NCBI GenBank assembly: GCA_020845705.1
Contig: JADLFH010000030.1
Location: forward strand, 124,001 to 188,000
Direction: 5' to 3'
Origin: Microthrixaceae bacterium
GTDB lineage: Bacteria; Actinomycetota; Acidimicrobiia; Acidimicrobiales; Microtrichaceae
Length of the DNA stretch: 64,000 nt
Every line of letters starts with the position of its first letter. Within the stretch, counting starts at the first letter, position 1. A program made the translations under genes and the position numbers. Shown in pieces: positions 34,942 to 44,306 of this stretch. The notes beneath the pieces were generated by a model. The model saw only the letters and a list, made by a program, of their open reading frames with translations, was not told where the DNA came from and made no database searches.

Positions 34942-35670
34942 GTGGACCTCTACCCGGCAATCGACCTGCGCGGCGGCCGCTGCGTGCGGCTCCTCCAGGG
35001 CGACTACGACCGAGAGACGCACTACGGCGACGACCCTGTCGCTCAGGCCCGGGCCTTCGCCGATGCCGGTGCCGCATGGATACACGTGGTCGATCTCGAC
35101 GCCGCCCGCAGCGGCGACCCGCTCAACCGGCCGCTGATCGCGGCGATCTGCGAAGCGGTGGACGTGCCGGTGCAATCCGGCGGGGGAGTGCGTGACGTGG
35201 CCGCGGCGGCGGCGCTGGCCGATGCGGGCGTGGCCAGGGTGGTGATCGGTACCGCAGCCTTGGAACGACCGGAGTTGGTCGCCGAGGTCGCGGCGCGCCA
35301 GCCGGTGGCGGTAGGCCTCGACGCCCGCGGCCGCGACCTGGCGGTGCGGGGATGGGAGGTGTCGTCGGGCCAGGACCTCCTCGACGTTGCCCGACGTTTC
35401 GCCGATGTCGGGGCAGCGGCGTTCGTGGTCACCGAGATAGCCCGTGACGGCACGTTGGAGGGACCGTCGTTCGACCAGCTCTCGGACGTTCTCGCCGCGA
35501 CCGAGGTCGACGTGATCGCGTCGGGTGGTGTGGGCGGCATGGAGGATCTCCGCCGGCTTGCCGTCCTCGAGGTGGAGGGGCGTCGTCTCAGCGGAGCGAT
35601 CCTCGGGCGAGCGCTGTATGAAGGCACGGTCGAGCTGACCGATGCGCTTGCCGTGGTGAGGGCATCGTGA
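34942..35670 (+). CDS. hisA: Phosphoribosylformimino-AICAR-phosphate isomerase
   Basis: This 242-residue TIM-barrel enzyme performs the Amadori isomerisation before HisF. Hallmarks are [63 protein letters not shown] and VIASGGVGG. In Streptomyces and Mycobacterium this gene is priA and also serves tryptophan synthesis. Here a stand-alone trpF lies at 47.7 kb, so a single HisA role is more likely. It starts with GTG 10 bp after hisH and overlaps hisF. Confidence 0.93.
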   Translation: MDLYPAIDLRGGRCVRLLQGDYDRETHYGDDPVAQARAFADAGAAWIHVVDLDAARSGDPLNRPLIAAICEAVDVPVQSGGGVRDVAAAAALADAGVARVVIGTAALERPELVAEVAARQPVAVGLDARGRDLAVRGWEVSSGQDLLDVARRFADVGAAAFVVTEIARDGTLEGPSFDQLSDVLAATEVDVIASGGVGGMEDLRRLAVLEVEGRRLSGAILGRALYEGTVELTDALAVVRAS

Positions 35671-36443
35671 AGGTCGCCCGCGTCATCCCGTGTCTCGATG
35701 TCGATGCCGGCCGTGTCGTCAAAGGCGTCAACTTCGTCGGCCTCCGCGACGCCGGCGATCCCGTCGAGCTCGCCGCTCGCTACGACCTCGAAGGTGCGGA
35801 CGAGGTGGTGTTCCTCGACATCACCGCCAGCTCCGACGCCCGCGACACCATGATCGACATCGTGGAACGAACAGCGGAGCAGGTGTTCATCCCCTTCACC
35901 GTCGGCGGCGGCATCCGTTCGGTTTCCGACGCTCGGCGCATCCTGCGGGCCGGCGCCGACAAGGTGTCGCTGAACACCGCGGCGGTGGACCGCCCCGAGC
36001 TGATCGGGGAGGTCGCCGCCGAGTTCGGTGCCCAGTGCGTGGTGGTCGCGATCGACTCGCGACGCAGCGGCGCCACTCCGTCGGGCTGTGAGGTCTTCAT
36101 CCACGGAGGACGGACCGCGACAGGTCGTGACGTGTTGGACTGGGCGGCGGAGGTGGTCCGGCTGGGGGCGGGGGAGATCCTGTTGACCTCGATGGACCGC
36201 GACGGCACCCGCGACGGCTTCGACCTGCCCGTCACCCGAGCGGTGGCCGATGCGGTGGCTGTCCCGCTGATCGCCTCGGGTGGGGTGGGCACGCTGGCTC
36301 ACCTGGTTGAAGGCGTCGTCGAAGGTCACGCGGAGGCAGTGCTCGCGGCGTCGATATTCCACTTCGGCGAGCACAGCGTCGCCGAGGCCAAGGCAGCGAT
36401 GGCCGCGGCCGGCATCACGGTGCGCCCGCCGAAGGTGGGTTAG
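35667..36443 (+). CDS. hisF: Imidazole glycerol phosphate synthase, cyclase subunit
   Basis: This 258-residue TIM barrel closes the imidazole ring using ammonia from HisH. Family motifs are [19 protein letters not shown] with the catalytic aspartate, [41 protein letters not shown], the second catalytic aspartate in [15 protein letters not shown] and [14 protein letters not shown]. It is the last intact gene of the first his segment; a decayed gene separates it from hisI. Confidence 0.95.
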   Translation: MKVARVIPCLDVDAGRVVKGVNFVGLRDAGDPVELAARYDLEGADEVVFLDITASSDARDTMIDIVERTAEQVFIPFTVGGGIRSVSDARRILRAGADKVSLNTAAVDRPELIGEVAAEFGAQCVVVAIDSRRSGATPSGCEVFIHGGRTATGRDVLDWAAEVVRLGAGEILLTSMDRDGTRDGFDLPVTRAVADAVAVPLIASGGVGTLAHLVEGVVEGHAEAVLAASIFHFGEHSVAEAKAAMAAAGITVRPPKVG

Positions 36444-37681
36444 AGCTTCCCTCCGAGTCGCTTGTCGGGGGTCGGCCGGCCGGCGGCGTCTGCGCCCACA
36501 CATACCTGCTCGGTGACGGGGATGGTGATGGTGATGGTGATGCCACCCGGGTCCCTTGGGCGTTCGCCCGGCGGATGCGTATGTCGAGAGCGTCCTTCAT
36601 CGCGGTTCGCAACTCGGGGCTGTCGGGGGGAACCATGTGACCATCGGGCGCCCGGTACCGGTGGGACTGCTCGTAACCGCCGGAAGTGATGACCAGCCAG
36701 TCGGGACGGGCTGACAGTCCGAGGATCTCCGCTGCCTCAGCGGAACGCTCGCCACGGCATACGACCCGTCGACAAGCCCGCCACGAGTCGGGTTGTCGAC
36801 CATCCAACCCGGCGTGCGGACCAGCACACCGCAACCCAGGACCCCGGCGTTCGCGACAGCGCCAACCAACACGCGGAGGGGTCGATACTGCGGCGGTGGG
36901 GTGGACACCGAAGGCGGCGACGTGGGCGTCGGTGGGTCCGTCGACGTGGCAGAGGCCGCCACGGTCGTGGTCGGCGCCCCGCGTCTCTCCTCGACCAACC
37001 CTGCCGCCGACGCCATTGCGTCCCGGGCCGTGGAGCGCTCGGTCATCGCCGCAACCGGCGGGTACACCTCTGCTGTGCGGTCGACGATCCACACGATCAC
37101 CGCGGCGGTGGCGATCCCCCCGACCCACGCGGTGCGACGGAGCCGATCCCGCGCCGCCCAGCCGGTCGCCTCCCGCAGCTCATCGCAACCGCCATCGCCC
37201 GTGAGCGAGGCGAGCGGCCGGCGGCCCTCGACACCGCGAGGACCACGAGAGGAAACAGCAGATAGAACTGCTCCTCCACCGACAGGGACCACATGTGCTT
37301 GAGCGGGCCGGCTGCGGTCGACCAGTAGGTGGTGCCGCCATAGGCCATCTCCCGGTTCCGCCACCACGTCAGAGTGGAGATCGCGTCGGTTGAGATCCCC
37401 GCGGTGGTGCGGAACACGACGAGAGTGACGGAAACAACCAACACGACCGCGGGAACCAGCCGGCGGCATCGCCGGAGCCACCAACGACCGACTGAGCGGG
37501 CGTCGTGTGGCGGCCGGTCGAGAAGCAGGAGTGTGATCAGGAATCCGGAGAGCACGAAGAAGCCCTCCAGGGCGAGGAACCCTCCGAACCCGCCGATGCC
37601 GAGGTGGTACAGCAGCACCGTCGGCACGAGCAGCCCACGGAGGCCGTCGAGACCACTCATCCGCGGGTCGGACGCCTCCAT
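36415..37681 (-). pseudogene. Decayed acyltransferase-3 / SGNH-type gene
   Basis: The N-terminal part (from ATG 37681, or GTG/ATG near 37660) is a clear acyltransferase-3 domain: SGLDGLRGLLVPTVLLYHLG, GFLALEGFFVLSGFLITLLL, then MWSLSVEEQFYLLFPLVVL. The reading frame then changes near 37.2 kb to one encoding a helix (TAWVGGIATAAVIVWIVD), a Thr/Pro linker and a degraded SGNH-like start (ANAGVLGCGVLV). It changes again near 36.76 kb to a third frame (ARPDWLVITSGGYE) that ends at 36415, overlapping hisF. Several central membrane helices are also missing. Two shifts plus an internal loss indicate a pseudogene; sequencing error alone would not explain the missing helices. Confidence 0.75.
36521..36542. 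repeat. GATGGT hexamer microsatellite
   Basis: Three and two-thirds perfect copies of GATGGT in the 3' part of the acyltransferase pseudogene; in the third frame they encode Ser-Pro repeats. Such short repeats can slip and may have contributed to decay. Confidence 0.7.
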
Positions 37682-37731
37682 CCGTCCGGTATCACATGCC
37701 CTCTGCTTCGGTCGTTCGAGCCGCTTCGCCC

Positions 37732-37737
37732 TAGCCT
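37732..37737 (+). promoter_or_regulatory. -10 hexamer of the GroES-like gene
   Basis: TAGCCT ends 10 nt before the ATG at 37748, slightly longer than the usual 7-8 nt spacing here. Confidence 0.4.
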
Positions 37738-37747
37738 GGGCGGTCCC

Positions 37748-38122
37748 ATGAGCGACGACACCCCCGAAGCCCCCACGATCGCTGCCGTCAACAGCATGGG
37801 CCGCACCGACAAGTTGCCGATCAAGATGTTGCAGGACCGGCTGCTGGTCCACATCGACGTAGCCGAGGGGGAACGGCGTTCCACCGGCGGCATCCTCATA
37901 CCGGCGAGAGCGCAGCTGGGCAAGCGCCTGGCGTGGGCCGAGGCGAGGGCGGTGGGCCCAAACGTCCGCAACATCGAGGTGGGCGACCAGGTGCTCTTCA
38001 GTCCCGAAGACCTTTTCGAGGTCGAGGTGCAGGGCGCCACCTACGTGCTGTTGCGTGAGCGCGACGTGCATGCGGTAGCGGCCGAACGCCTCGATCTCGG
38101 TAGCACCGGGCTGTACCTCTGA
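37748..38122 (+). CDS. GroES-like co-chaperonin family protein
   Basis: This 124-residue protein resembles the 10-kDa chaperonin fold: [30 protein letters not shown] (the GroES N-terminal strand and mobile loop area) and [42 protein letters not shown] (roof and C-terminal strands). It diverges from canonical GroES in the loop and has extra residues at both ends. No groEL is nearby, so it may be a secondary GroES paralogue with its own role. It lies 14 bp upstream of hisI and may be co-transcribed with it. The long upstream frame is antisense to the pseudogene. Confidence 0.78.
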   Translation: MSDDTPEAPTIAAVNSMGRTDKLPIKMLQDRLLVHIDVAEGERRSTGGILIPARAQLGKRLAWAEARAVGPNVRNIEVGDQVLFSPEDLFEVEVQGATYVLLRERDVHAVAAERLDLGSTGLYL

Positions 38123-38136
38123 GCGAGGCTGGCGCA

Positions 38137-38514
38137 ATGTCACCAGAACCAACTCCGATCGTCGTGGCCGACGAACAGCTTGCTGACGTGAAGTACGACG
38201 CCGACGGGCTCGTGGCCGCAATCGTCCAGGACATCGACACCCGCGCCGTGTTGATGATGGCGTGGATGAACGCCGAGACGTTGCGAATGAGCCTGGAACA
38301 GGGCCGCACCGTGTTCTGGTCACGTTCACGCAAGGAGGTCTGGCGTAAGGGCGACACGTCGGGGGACCGGCAGTTCATCCGGAGCGCGTCCTACGACTGC
38401 GACGGCGACACGCTGCTGTTCGAGGTGGAACAGGAAGGCAAAGGGGCCTGTCACACCGGCGCGTACAGCTGTTTCTTCCGGGCCTTCGGAACCGACGCGA
38501 CCGCCGATGGCTGA
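38137..38514 (+). CDS. hisI: Phosphoribosyl-AMP cyclohydrolase
   Basis: This 125-residue enzyme opens the purine ring of phosphoribosyl-AMP in histidine synthesis. Family motifs are [36 protein letters not shown], the metal-binding [14 protein letters not shown] and the zinc cysteines in [12 protein letters not shown]. There is no fused HisE domain. Its last 8 bp overlap trpE, coupling a his gene to a trp gene. Confidence 0.95.
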   Translation: MSPEPTPIVVADEQLADVKYDADGLVAAIVQDIDTRAVLMMAWMNAETLRMSLEQGRTVFWSRSRKEVWRKGDTSGDRQFIRSASYDCDGDTLLFEVEQEGKGACHTGAYSCFFRAFGTDATADG

Positions 38515-40063
38515 GGTCATCCCGAGCCGCGACGACTTCCACCGCCTGGCGGCCACCGCGAACGTGATCCCGCTGCGCCGGACGTTGCTGGCAGACCAGG
38601 TGACCCCCGTGGCGGTGTTCGGTCGTCTTTGTGGGGAGGGACGCGGGTTTCTCTTGGAATCGGTGGATCACGGCGGACGCTGGAGCCGGTGGTCCTTCGT
38701 GGGGCGCTCGCCGCGGGCTCGCCTCACCTGCCGCGGCAACACGATCGCGATCGAGGGCGACCTGCCGGCGGAGATCCCTCTCGACGAGGGCGTCCTGGCT
38801 GCGGTCGAGGCGCTCGTCAGCCGTTGTGCGACCGTCGAGGTGGATGATCTGCCGCTGCACTCGGGGCTGGTCGGCTATCTCGGATACGACGTGGTCCGTG
38901 AGGTCGAGCGCCTCCCCGATGTCCCCGCCGATGATCGCGGTTGGCCCGACGCCGTCCTGTCGGTCATCGGAGACCTCGTAGCGCTCGACCATTGGTCCCA
39001 GCACGCCACGATCATCTCCAACGTCTTCGTCCCCGAGGGAGCGACCACCGGCCGGCTCGACGCCCTAGACGACGACGGCGTCGCCCGTATCGACGCGATG
39101 GTCGCCGACGGTGCAAGCCCGCTCAGCGAACCACTCGTCGATGTGCCCGAGACGTCCGACCTGCCGCCCGAGGTACGTTCCACCTTCGACGGCACCACTT
39201 GGGCAGCCGCGGTCGACACGGCACGGGAGCACATCCTCGCCGGGGACGTCTTCCAGGTGGTGTTGTCCCAGCGCTTCGACTTCGACCTGGACGCGGACCC
39301 CTTCGACGTGTACCGGGTGCTTCGGCAGGTCAACCCCAGCCCCTACATGTACTTCGTGCGTGAGGAAGGCCTCTCGCTCATCGGTTGCTCCCCTGAGCCG
39401 ATGGTGCAGCTTCTCGACGGCCGGGTGATCTCACGCCCGATCGCGGGGACACGCAAGCGCGGCAGCACCGACGAGCACGACCGTCGCCTCGCCGCAGAGC
39501 TGATCGAGCACCCCAAGGAGCGGGCCGAGCACATCATGTTGGTCGACCTGGCCCGCAACGACGTGGGCCGGGTGGTGCGTTTCGGCACCGAGCAGGTTGA
39601 CGAGTTGTTCACCCTCGAGCGCTACAGCCACGTGATGCACCTCACGTCGCAGGTCTCCGGCGAGCTGGCCGAGGGGCTCGGGCCCATCGACGTGCTGCGT
39701 GCGACGCTGCCGGCAGGCACCGTCTCCGGCGCGCCCAAGGTCCGGGCGATGGAGATCATCGACTCGCTCGAAGCGACCAAGCGCGGACCCTATGCGGGGG
39801 TAGTGGGCTACATCGACTTCTCCGGCAACATCGACACGGCCATCGCGATCCGCACCATGGTCGTCGATGGCGACCGCTACGACGGCAGCCCGCTGCGGGC
39901 GTGTGTGCAGGCGGGAGCGGGAATCGTTGCCGACTCGGTCGCCGAGGACGAGGGCCTCGAGTGTCGCAACAAAGCCCGAGCGCTGCTCGGCGCCGTGCCC
40001 GCGGCGGAGCGCATGACCCGCCAGCGGCTGGCGCGGGCTGCTCGCATCGGCGACTCGCCGTGA
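38507..40063 (+). CDS. trpE: Anthranilate synthase component I
   Basis: This 518-residue chorismate-binding enzyme makes anthranilate with its glutaminase partner. The feedback site region reads [21 protein letters not shown] near residue 45. The catalytic half contains [78 protein letters not shown] and [16 protein letters not shown]. The ATG lies inside hisI. No trpG or trpD is in the window; trpC, trpF, trpB and trpA are 7 kb downstream beyond the transporter/subtilase cluster. Confidence 0.95.
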   Translation: MAEVIPSRDDFHRLAATANVIPLRRTLLADQVTPVAVFGRLCGEGRGFLLESVDHGGRWSRWSFVGRSPRARLTCRGNTIAIEGDLPAEIPLDEGVLAAVEALVSRCATVEVDDLPLHSGLVGYLGYDVVREVERLPDVPADDRGWPDAVLSVIGDLVALDHWSQHATIISNVFVPEGATTGRLDALDDDGVARIDAMVADGASPLSEPLVDVPETSDLPPEVRSTFDGTTWAAAVDTAREHILAGDVFQVVLSQRFDFDLDADPFDVYRVLRQVNPSPYMYFVREEGLSLIGCSPEPMVQLLDGRVISRPIAGTRKRGSTDEHDRRLAAELIEHPKERAEHIMLVDLARNDVGRVVRFGTEQVDELFTLERYSHVMHLTSQVSGELAEGLGPIDVLRATLPAGTVSGAPKVRAMEIIDSLEATKRGPYAGVVGYIDFSGNIDTAIAIRTMVVDGDRYDGSPLRACVQAGAGIVADSVAEDEGLECRNKARALLGAVPAAERMTRQRLARAARIGDSP

Positions 40064-40108
40064 TCGGGTAGCCACGGCTCGGTCCTGTCGCCGGCGCTCG
40101 GGATGCGC

Positions 40109-40114
40109 CACAAT
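40109..40114 (+). promoter_or_regulatory. -10-like hexamer of the Crp/Fnr gene (leaderless)
   Basis: CACAAT ends 6 nt before the ATG at 40121. The same hexamer and similar spacing precede the response-regulator gene (46759) and malQ (57756) on the other strand. Confidence 0.4.
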
Positions 40115-40120
40115 TCCCCG

Positions 40121-40771
40121 ATGTCGGAGACCCCGCAGTTGTTCGATCGGCTGCCGCCGGAGGAACGCACTGCGCTCCGGGCAGCGGCACGTCGGAGGCG
40201 ATTCGCCAAGGGCGACACGATCTTCTTCGAGGGCGATCTGGGCGATTCGTTGCACGTGATCGAGAAGGGCCACGTGGCCATCCGCACCTCGACTCCTCGG
40301 GGCGACATTGCCACCCTCGTGGTGTTGGTGCCGGGCGACTCCTTCGGCGAACAGGCACTCCTCGACTCCGAGTCGCGGCGCACCGCGGCCGCCGTCTGCC
40401 TCGACGCGGTGGAGACCCTCTCGATCGGCAGACGCGACTTCGAGCACCTGCGGAGCCGGCTGCCTCTCGTCGACCGCTTCCTCGTCGAGGTGCTGGCAGC
40501 TCAGGTGCGACGCCTCTCCGCCATGGTGCTGGAGTCACTCCACCTCGACGCCGACACCCGCGTGTTCCGTCGACTTGCTTCACTCGCGGCCACCTATGCC
40601 TCGGCGGATATCGTCGTCACCCAGGAGGACCTGGCGTCGATGGCCGGTACGACGCGCCCGACCGTCAACAAGGCGTTGCGCGGAGCGGAGGAGCGGGGGA
40701 TGATCGAGTTGGCTCGGGGTCGCATCCGGGTGCTCGACGAGGCCGCGCTGCGCAAGCGCGCACGATTGTGA
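40121..40771 (+). CDS. Crp/Fnr-family transcriptional regulator
   Basis: The protein (216 residues) has an N-terminal cyclic-nucleotide-binding-like domain (about 10-125; KGDTIFFEGDLGDSLHVIEKGHVAI and VPGDSFGEQALLDSESRRTAAAV, where the RTA segment corresponds to the phosphate-binding cassette). A dimer helix and a C-terminal winged helix (VVTQEDLASMAGTTRPTVNKAL, about 170-192) complete it. The cassette looks able to bind a cyclic nucleotide, but this needs testing. An ATG six codons upstream is possible; the leaderless -10 favours 40121. It heads the cluster with the MFS-cNMP fusion, GAF protein and subtilase. Confidence 0.9.
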   Translation: MSETPQLFDRLPPEERTALRAAARRRRFAKGDTIFFEGDLGDSLHVIEKGHVAIRTSTPRGDIATLVVLVPGDSFGEQALLDSESRRTAAAVCLDAVETLSIGRRDFEHLRSRLPLVDRFLVEVLAAQVRRLSAMVLESLHLDADTRVFRRLASLAATYASADIVVTQEDLASMAGTTRPTVNKALRGAEERGMIELARGRIRVLDEAALRKRARL

Positions 40772-40813
40772 TCCCCCACTGCGGAAGGCTCGGCGCTGCC
40801 CGATGATCCGCGC

Positions 40814-42544
40814 ATGACCGCGCAGGGCACCGACCCGCGAGCCGGTACGTTCCGCGGCGCCTGGCGGCACAAGCGGTGGCGCTGGATGTTCGCCGGCTAC
40901 GGCGTCTCGTTGACCGGGGACTTCGTGTACTCGGTGGCGTTGGTCGTGGACGTGTTGGACCGGACCGGCTCGGCGGCCTGGGTGTCGGCCGCTGCGGTGG
41001 CGCGGCTGGCTCCGTATCTGGTGTTGGGTCCGGTGGGTGGGGTGATCGCCGATCGCGTCGACCGGCGGAAGGTGCTGGTCGTCTTCGACATCGTGCGCGC
41101 CGTGCTGCTCGGGGCGATGGCCGCGGTGGCGGCCCTCGACGGGCCTGTCATCGCCGTACTCGTGTTGGCGGCGCTGGCGGCGGCGGCGAGCGTGCCCTAT
41201 CGAGCCGCGGGTGTCGCGGCTACTCCCCACCTCGTCGGCGAGGAGGACCTTGCCGCAGCCAACGCCGCGGAGTCGATCGTCAGCCAGGCGTCGTGGTTCG
41301 TCGGCCCGGCGATCGGCGCTGCGGTCGTGGCGTTGTTCGGGGTCGGTTGGGCGCTGGTGTTGGACGCGGCGACCTTCGTCGCTGCGGCTGCGATGGTGGC
41401 GCGCACGGGCGACCTCGGCGGCGGCACCGGTGGCACCGGAAACGGTGGCGACGGTGGGAGCGACGACGCCGAGGAGGAAACCGAGAGCGTGTGGGCCGGC
41501 ATCAATGCCGGGGTGGCGGTGATCCGCGGTGATGCAGGACTGGCTGCGTTGACGGTCTTCGTGTGCGTTCTCATGGCCGGCTTCGGGATGGAGCAGGTCC
41601 TCCACGTCCTCGTCGCAGTCGATCGACTCCACCTCGACGCAGAGTGGGTCGGTGCCATGGGAGCGGCCATCGGCATCGGCGGCCTGGTGGTGGCACCTGT
41701 GACTGCCCGTCTCGCCCGCGGTCCCCACGCCGGCACTGCGCTGGTGATCTCGGGTGTGTTGTCGGGGTTGCCGCTCGCCGCGCTGGGGCTGACCTCGTCC
41801 AAGGAGGTGGTTCTCGCGATCCTGGCGGTCGAAGGTGCGGCGGTGATCGTCAACGAGGTGATGTTGATGACGTTGTTGCAGCGTGCCACTCCCGACGAGA
41901 TGCTGGGGCGGATCTTCGGCCTGTACGACTCGTCCACGGCGCTCACCCAGCTCGGCGGATCCCTGATCGTCCCGGCTCTGGTGGCGGGTGTGGGGTTGCC
42001 CTGGACCCTCGCGGTGGGCGGTGGCATCACTGTGGCTGCGTCGTTGGGGTTGGCGCCCGCGCTGGTTTCGTTGGGCGCCCGTGCCGAGCGTGAGCGCCAG
42101 GCCCTCGCCCCCCTCGTCGACGAGCTGCGCCGTTTCGCCATCCTCGCAGAGCTGGGCGAAGCGGCCCTGGAGCGCATCGCCCGATCGAGTGTGGTCGAGT
42201 CGCTCGATCCCGGCCTGGTGGTGATGGCCGAGGGGGACCCACCAGATGACCTCTACCTCGTCAGGGCGGGGGAGCTGGTCGTCCGCTCGGCGGGTGAGGC
42301 CGGCGGTGAGGTGCGCGAGGTGAATCGGATGGTTGCGGGTGACTGGTTCGGCGAGATCGGTCTGCTGCAACGGCGGCCACGGACCGCCACTGTGGAGGCG
42401 GTCGGCGCGGTCGAGCTTCTGCGGGTGCCCGGATCGGTGTTCCTCGACGCTGTGGCTACGCCCGAGGTGTTGGCAGACCCGGTGCGTCGCACCATGTCGG
42501 TGCGGCTCGCCCGCACCCATCCCGTGGTGGTGGGTGGATCATGA
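40814..42544 (+). CDS. MFS transporter fused to a C-terminal cyclic-nucleotide-binding domain
   Basis: The 576-residue protein combines two modules. Residues about 20-425 form an MFS transporter (GYGVSLTGDFVYSVALVVDV, the loop GVIADRVDRRKVLV, about ten to twelve helices, and an acidic Gly-rich central loop near 205-222). Residues about 445-565 form a cNMP-binding domain (VVMAEGDPPDDLYLVRAGELVV, AGDWFGEIGLLQRRPRTATVEA). The transporter half resembles enterobactin-exporter/MFS_3-type permeases. The fusion suggests a transport activity gated by a nucleotide ligand, perhaps the one sensed by the adjacent Crp-type regulator. Cargo unknown. Confidence 0.85.
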   Translation: MTAQGTDPRAGTFRGAWRHKRWRWMFAGYGVSLTGDFVYSVALVVDVLDRTGSAAWVSAAAVARLAPYLVLGPVGGVIADRVDRRKVLVVFDIVRAVLLGAMAAVAALDGPVIAVLVLAALAAAASVPYRAAGVAATPHLVGEEDLAAANAAESIVSQASWFVGPAIGAAVVALFGVGWALVLDAATFVAAAAMVARTGDLGGGTGGTGNGGDGGSDDAEEETESVWAGINAGVAVIRGDAGLAALTVFVCVLMAGFGMEQVLHVLVAVDRLHLDAEWVGAMGAAIGIGGLVVAPVTARLARGPHAGTALVISGVLSGLPLAALGLTSSKEVVLAILAVEGAAVIVNEVMLMTLLQRATPDEMLGRIFGLYDSSTALTQLGGSLIVPALVAGVGLPWTLAVGGGITVAASLGLAPALVSLGARAERERQALAPLVDELRRFAILAELGEAALERIARSSVVESLDPGLVVMAEGDPPDDLYLVRAGELVVRSAGEAGGEVREVNRMVAGDWFGEIGLLQRRPRTATVEAVGAVELLRVPGSVFLDAVATPEVLADPVRRTMSVRLARTHPVVVGGS

Positions 42545-42583
42545 ATCGTGGTTGGTGTAGGTCCGCGAAGGGGGTGGAGGTCG

Positions 42584-43375
42584 ATGAGTGAAGTCGAGCG
42601 GCTCGCGGCCGCGGCGGGACGGTTGGCCGACGGGGTCTCACCACCCCGCTCCGTCCTTGCAGAGCTCGGCCACCTGTGTCACGCGGCGAGACTCGCGTTC
42701 GACGCAAAGGCCGTGTCGGTGGCGCGCGTCGTGGCGGGCGGAGCGGACGGACACGACGGCCTCCGCTACGAGGCTGCCGACGGCGCGGGCGCCGAGCAGA
42801 TCGTCGGGGTGCAGCTCGGCGCCGGCGAGGGGATCGCCGGGTTCGTCGCCGCGAGCGGCCAGGCCCTGTCGATCGACCGGGTGGCTGACGACCCGCGTTT
42901 CGCCCGCCAGGTCGCCGAGTCGACCGGCTACCTGCCCGCAGCGATGCTCGTCGTGCCGATCGAAGGCGGAGGCGACCCCCTCGGGGTGCTGTCGGTGCTC
43001 GACCGGTCGCCGCACACCGGATCCGTCGACCCGCTGGCCATGGCAGGAGCGTTCGCGCGTCTTGCCGCTCCGCCTCTGGCTGAGCTCGATCGTGGGTCGC
43101 GCCACGGCGCCGTGCTGCTGGCGGCCATGGCCGTCGCGCTCGATTCCGGCGATGGGGTCGACACCGTCGGTGGGGATGCACCCGACGCCGTCGCAGACGC
43201 TCTCGCTGCCGCGTTGCGCGATGAGGTTTCGGCGGGGGAGCGGCCAGACCCCGATCTGGCACGTCAGCTCGCGTTGATGGCCGAGCTGGCGGCGCGTCCG
43301 GCGGAGCTGCGAAGCCGGGCCGAGCGCGTCATCGAGGAGCTGCTGGCGTTGACCGAGCAGCGGCGCCGACGGTGA
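42584..43375 (+). CDS. GAF-domain protein
   Basis: The 263-residue protein has one recognisable domain, a GAF sensor fold (about 20-160). It contains LCHAARLAFDAKAVSVARVV, VGVQLGAGEGIAGFVAASGQALSIDRVADDPRFARQVAESTGY and MLVVPIEGGGDPLGVLSVLDR. A helical C-terminal part without a known output domain follows. GAF domains bind small molecules or haem or mediate dimerisation; no ligand can be named. The ATG at 42584 has a good ribosome binding site (GGTGGAGG). Its stop overlaps the start of the subtilase gene (GTGA), so the two are likely made in equal amounts. Confidence 0.82.
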   Translation: MSEVERLAAAAGRLADGVSPPRSVLAELGHLCHAARLAFDAKAVSVARVVAGGADGHDGLRYEAADGAGAEQIVGVQLGAGEGIAGFVAASGQALSIDRVADDPRFARQVAESTGYLPAAMLVVPIEGGGDPLGVLSVLDRSPHTGSVDPLAMAGAFARLAAPPLAELDRGSRHGAVLLAAMAVALDSGDGVDTVGGDAPDAVADALAAALRDEVSAGERPDPDLARQLALMAELAARPAELRSRAERVIEELLALTEQRRRR

Positions 43376-44211
43376 GCGACCTGCTGCCGGCGTGGTCGGA
43401 GCCGTTCCACGACGGTCTCCGGCCCGTCGAGCCGCTGGCGATGCCCGACCCGGTCACCCCGGAGTGGGCCTATGGGGACCGGTCGGGCGAGGGGGTCGTC
43501 GTAGCGGTGATCGACTCGGGGGTCGAGGCGGACCATCCACTTGTGGGTGCGGTGTCGCGCTCGATTGTTGTGGAGCGCGACCCCGACGAGCCCGACGGGG
43601 TGCGCTTCGTGGAGTGCGCTCCCGAAGATCTCTACGGTCACGGCACCGCGTGCGCAGGGATCATCCGCGAGCTGGCCCCGGCGGCCGAGATCTGGAGTGT
43701 CCGGGTGTTGGGCGCCAACCTGAAGGGCAGCGGGTTCCTCTTCGCCCACGGCCTCGACTGGTGCATCGACCAGGGTGTCGACGTGGTCAACCTCAGCCTG
43801 TCGACCAGCAACGACCGCTACTTCGAGGCGTTCCACGACCTCGTGGACCAAGCCGGCTTCGCGGGAGTGCTGGTGGTCTCCGCCATGAACAACGAGCGCA
43901 AGACCACGATCCCTTCGGAGTTCGCAGGAGTGTTCTCCGTCGCGTGTGCGCCGGGTGTCGACCGCGAGCGGATCGTCCACAACCCCCAAGCTCCCGCCGA
44001 GTGGGGTGCCGCCGGCATCGACGTCGAGGTCCCGTGGCTGGGCGGCGCAACGATGCGGACCAGCGGAAACAGCTTCGCGGCGCCAGTGATCGCAGGGCAC
44101 CTCGCCCGCATCCGGGCCGCGCATCGGGCCATCACCACGTGGCAGGCCAAGACCGTCCTCGCGGAGTTGGCAGCACGGCCGGGGCTTCGCAACGACGGCT
44201 GCGATACGTAG
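43372..44211 (+). CDS. Cytosolic subtilisin-family (S8) serine protease
   Basis: This 279-residue peptidase has the full subtilase triad: Asp48 (VAVIDSGVEADHP), His90 (YGHGTACAGII) and Ser234 (TSGNSFAAPVIAGHLAR); the oxyanion asparagine is in VVSAMNNER. It has no signal peptide and no propeptide domain, so it is probably cytosolic and active without the usual extracellular maturation. Small, propeptide-less subtilases in this size range include those that trim ribosomally made peptides. It is translationally coupled to the GAF protein and is followed 95 bp later by a tiny repeat-containing peptide gene, a possible substrate. Confidence 0.9.
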   Translation: MSDLLPAWSEPFHDGLRPVEPLAMPDPVTPEWAYGDRSGEGVVVAVIDSGVEADHPLVGAVSRSIVVERDPDEPDGVRFVECAPEDLYGHGTACAGIIRELAPAAEIWSVRVLGANLKGSGFLFAHGLDWCIDQGVDVVNLSLSTSNDRYFEAFHDLVDQAGFAGVLVVSAMNNERKTTIPSEFAGVFSVACAPGVDRERIVHNPQAPAEWGAAGIDVEVPWLGGATMRTSGNSFAAPVIAGHLARIRAAHRAITTWQAKTVLAELAARPGLRNDGCDT

Positions 44212-44306
44212 CGGGCGTCGGCCCGCCGACAGAACTCGGCCGGCGCTTCGCCCACACTGTGATCATCAGCTCCGATCGGGTCGGAGATCACAGAAGGGAA
44301 CGAGAG

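Noticed and set aside
34942-35670. Calling hisA priA
   Set aside because: A complete trpF at 47.7 kb makes the bifunctional name unsafe without an assay.
36597-37484. Separate membrane protein in the second frame at 37 kb
   Set aside because: It has no start of its own in a sensible place and continues the acyltransferase/SGNH homology; treated as part of the pseudogene.
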